Source of the DNA: Flavobacteriaceae bacterium
GTDB lineage: Bacteria; Bacteroidota; Bacteroidia; Flavobacteriales; Flavobacteriaceae
Direction: 5' to 3'
Assembly (NCBI GenBank): GCA_030835825.1
Contig: JAURRA010000016.1
Location: 62,001 to 126,000 of the forward strand
DNA: 64,000 nt
Position numbers and translations under genes: made by a program
Shown here: one piece after another, positions 62,480 to 64,000 of the stretch
Numbering within the stretch: position 1 is the stretch's first letter
Layout of the letters: every line of letters starts with the position of its first letter
Notes under the pieces: model-generated
Told to the model about the DNA's origin: nothing
The model's database searches: none
Seen by the model: only the letters and a program-made list of their open reading frames with translations

Positions 62480-64000
62480 TTAATCGGTATTTGTGGTTAG
62501 ATCAGTTGTGAGTATCACAACACCCTTTTCCTCTAAACGAAGAGAATCTGACCATATTAGTTTGTCATTTGAAACAATATTCCTCAGGGTTTTCCCCGTC
62601 AAATCTATTTCCGAAAAACGGTTAAGATCAATGTCAAACGGCGACTCATTTTTGTTCAAAATAGTAACTACAGTCTCCTCGCCAGCCATTCTAAAGACAA
62701 CATAAACGCCATTCTCAGGGGCAAAGTGAGTAGTTGTGCCGTTGTGAATGGCCTTACTGTCTTTTCGGTAATTTAGCAGTGAGCGTGTAAATAATTGCAT
62801 CGACTTTTGTGCATCGCTTAGGTTTTTACCTGTGAAGGCATTCACTTGGTCTCCTGGCCAACCTCCAGGAAAATCTGTTCTGATCAAACCGTGATCCCCT
62901 GGATTGGAGGAATCATCCATTAAAATTTCTGTTCCATAATACAGCTGCACTATTCTAGGCATGGTAAGCAGATAGCCCAAAGCCATTTTAGTCTTGATGA
63001 TATCTTCACCCATTTGGGTGTAAACTCTACTCATGTCGTGATTGTCCAAAAACACCAAGAGGTCCTTTGGAGCTGCATAAGCGAAGTCGTTAGCCAAACC
63101 TTCATAGGTATTTACAAAACCAAAATTCCATGATTCCTCCTGATTGATACCATCAATGATTGCCTTTTGCATGGGAAAGTCCATACTAGATTTCAAATGA
63201 GATTGATAGCCATCATTGTTAGGATGACCATCTTGCCAATAAGCCACCAATAAAGGGTTGTAACTCCACTCTTCACCTACCAAGCTAAAGTTTGGATACT
63301 CGGTCATAATGGCAGCGGCCCAATCTGCCATAAAATTCTTATTGGGATAGGGATACGTATCTTGTCGGATACCATTGAGTTGCAAAGTTTCGATCCACCA
63401 TATACTATTTTGAATGATGTAGTTGGCCATAAAGGGATTCGTCTGATTGAGGTCCGGCATGTCTTTAACAAACCAGCCGTGTTCCATACCCTGCTGATCG
63501 ATTTTTGACGCATAAAGGTCTTGGTTGGTAGTACGTCGATGATTGGAGTGTATAGTCACCTCATCAGTCCAATTCTTTGCATGGGTTTCAAAATTTTTCT
63601 GATAATTAACCCAATCTTTAAACGGCAAATCTTTCATCCACCAATGTTCTAGACCACAATGATTGGCCACCTGATCCATGATGAATTTCATATTTCTTTG
63701 ATGGAGGTTTTGGGATAGTTCGCGCAGTTCATCCAAAGTTCCAAATCTAGGGTCAACTTTATACAAGTCAGTGATGGCGTAACCGTGATAAGAGGCCCTT
63801 GGCATATCATTTTCTAAAACAGGAGTTGGCCAAATGGCAGTAAATCCCATATCATTGATATAATCTAAATGATCATTAATGCCCTTCAAATCCCCTCCAT
63901 GACGAGAATATCCCTGAGAACGATCGATCCCCTGCTCCCTCATCCCTTCGAGATTATCATTGCTGCTATCGCCATTGGCAAAACGGTCTGGGGTAATTAA
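62480..64000 (-). CDS. GH13 alpha-amylase-family enzyme (neopullulanase/SusA-like), 5' end cut by window edge
   Basis: At least 506 residues; the frame stays open to the right edge, adding LITPDRFANGD before the first internal Met at 63943, a segment typical of the start of the catalytic barrel in cyclomaltodextrinase and SusA-type enzymes. Barrel motifs: DQVANHCG, GIRQDTYPY (nucleophile Asp), LVGEEW (acid/base Glu), FLDNHDMSR. N-terminal beta domain and signal peptide are presumably beyond 64000. Upstream member of the four-gene operon. Confidence 0.92.
   Translation of the reverse strand, partial: LITPDRFANGDSSNDNLEGMREQGIDRSQGYSRHGGDLKGINDHLDYINDMGFTAIWPTPVLENDMPRASYHGYAITDLYKVDPRFGTLDELRELSQNLHQRNMKFIMDQVANHCGLEHWWMKDLPFKDWVNYQKNFETHAKNWTDEVTIHSNHRRTTNQDLYASKIDQQGMEHGWFVKDMPDLNQTNPFMANYIIQNSIWWIETLQLNGIRQDTYPYPNKNFMADWAAAIMTEYPNFSLVGEEWSYNPLLVAYWQDGHPNNDGYQSHLKSSMDFPMQKAIIDGINQEESWNFGFVNTYEGLANDFAYAAPKDLLVFLDNHDMSRVYTQMGEDIIKTKMALGYLLTMPRIVQLYYGTEILMDDSSNPGDHGLIRTDFPGGWPGDQVNAFTGKNLSDAQKSMQLFTRSLLNYRKDSKAIHNGTTTHFAPENGVYVVFRMAGEETVVTILNKNESPFDIDLNRFSEIDLTGKTLRNIVSNDKLIWSDSLRLEEKGVVILTTDLTTNTD

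Overview
The window is a gene-dense chromosomal segment of moderate to low GC from a member of the Bacteroidota, most likely a marine or aquatic flavobacterium-like organism. The evidence is a SusC/SusD pair, Sus-like glycoside hydrolases, lipoproteins with acidic residues right after the lipid cysteine, a mevalonate-type isoprenoid gene set, and repeated promoters matching the Bacteroidota -7/-33 consensus (TTTG, about 16-22 bases, TAnnTTTG). I found no tRNA, rRNA, insertion sequence, prophage or CRISPR array. Product names come from reading motifs and remembered family features; no database search was run.

Layout. 1-0.7 kb: end of the str operon (rpsL, rpsG cut by the left edge) on the minus strand with a textbook promoter. 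0.9-9.2 kb: a small Omp85-type protein, then a SusC/SusD locus with two extra lipoproteins closed by a strong terminator. 9.2-11.3 kb: rlmB-rarA. 11.3-18.2 kb, mostly minus: a YjjG-type nucleotidase, a polysaccharide-deacetylase-type protein, radC, a DUF1569 protein (plus strand), and an adk-obg-TPR-mpl operon. 18.5-22.2 kb: purK-purE-M3 peptidase. 22.2-29.8 kb: a degenerate UbiA-like membrane protein, gcvP, a KAS III-like enzyme, a GT2 and an aromatic amino acid hydroxylase. 29.8-35.2 kb: alaS, an M23 peptidase, a MerR-type regulator and der.

35.3-41.8 kb (minus) is a trans-4-hydroxyproline degradation operon: a DapA-like deaminase, a ketoglutarate-semialdehyde-type dehydrogenase, a DUF885 lipoprotein peptidase, hydroxyproline epimerase and a D-amino-acid oxidase. 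Together they account for every step from trans-4-hydroxy-L-proline to 2-oxoglutarate. Era follows.

42.9-53.2 kb (plus) is the most interesting block: ten collinear, mostly overlapping or touching genes. The first five are an arsenosugar biosynthesis set: a CMD/peroxidase-like protein, radical SAM ArsS, a DUF2064-type transferase, a nucleoside phosphorylase and the methyltransferase ArsM. The next five are an NAD/FAD oxidoreductase, a polytopic 4Fe-4S membrane protein, two GT2 enzymes (one DPM1-like, one cellulose-synthase-like) and a GT-C polyprenyl-phosphate-dependent transferase. I read this as a possible complete route from arsenite to a glycosylated, perhaps membrane-linked, organoarsenical. 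The role of the second half is inference.

53.2-57.0 kb (minus): an RluB-type pseudouridine synthase whose catalytic Asp position is Gly, then ubiA, mevalonate kinase and diphosphomevalonate decarboxylase. 57.2-57.7 kb: a small four-helix membrane protein and a bidirectional terminator. 57.7-64 kb (minus): a starch/maltodextrin operon (GH13, esterase, GH31, GH13) that runs off the right edge, where its SusC/SusD partners may lie.

A recurring feature is that four genes (the deacetylase-type gene, radC, the UbiA-like gene and mvaD) have a perfect TAnnTTTG box ending only 4-5 bases before the start codon, which predicts leaderless mRNAs.
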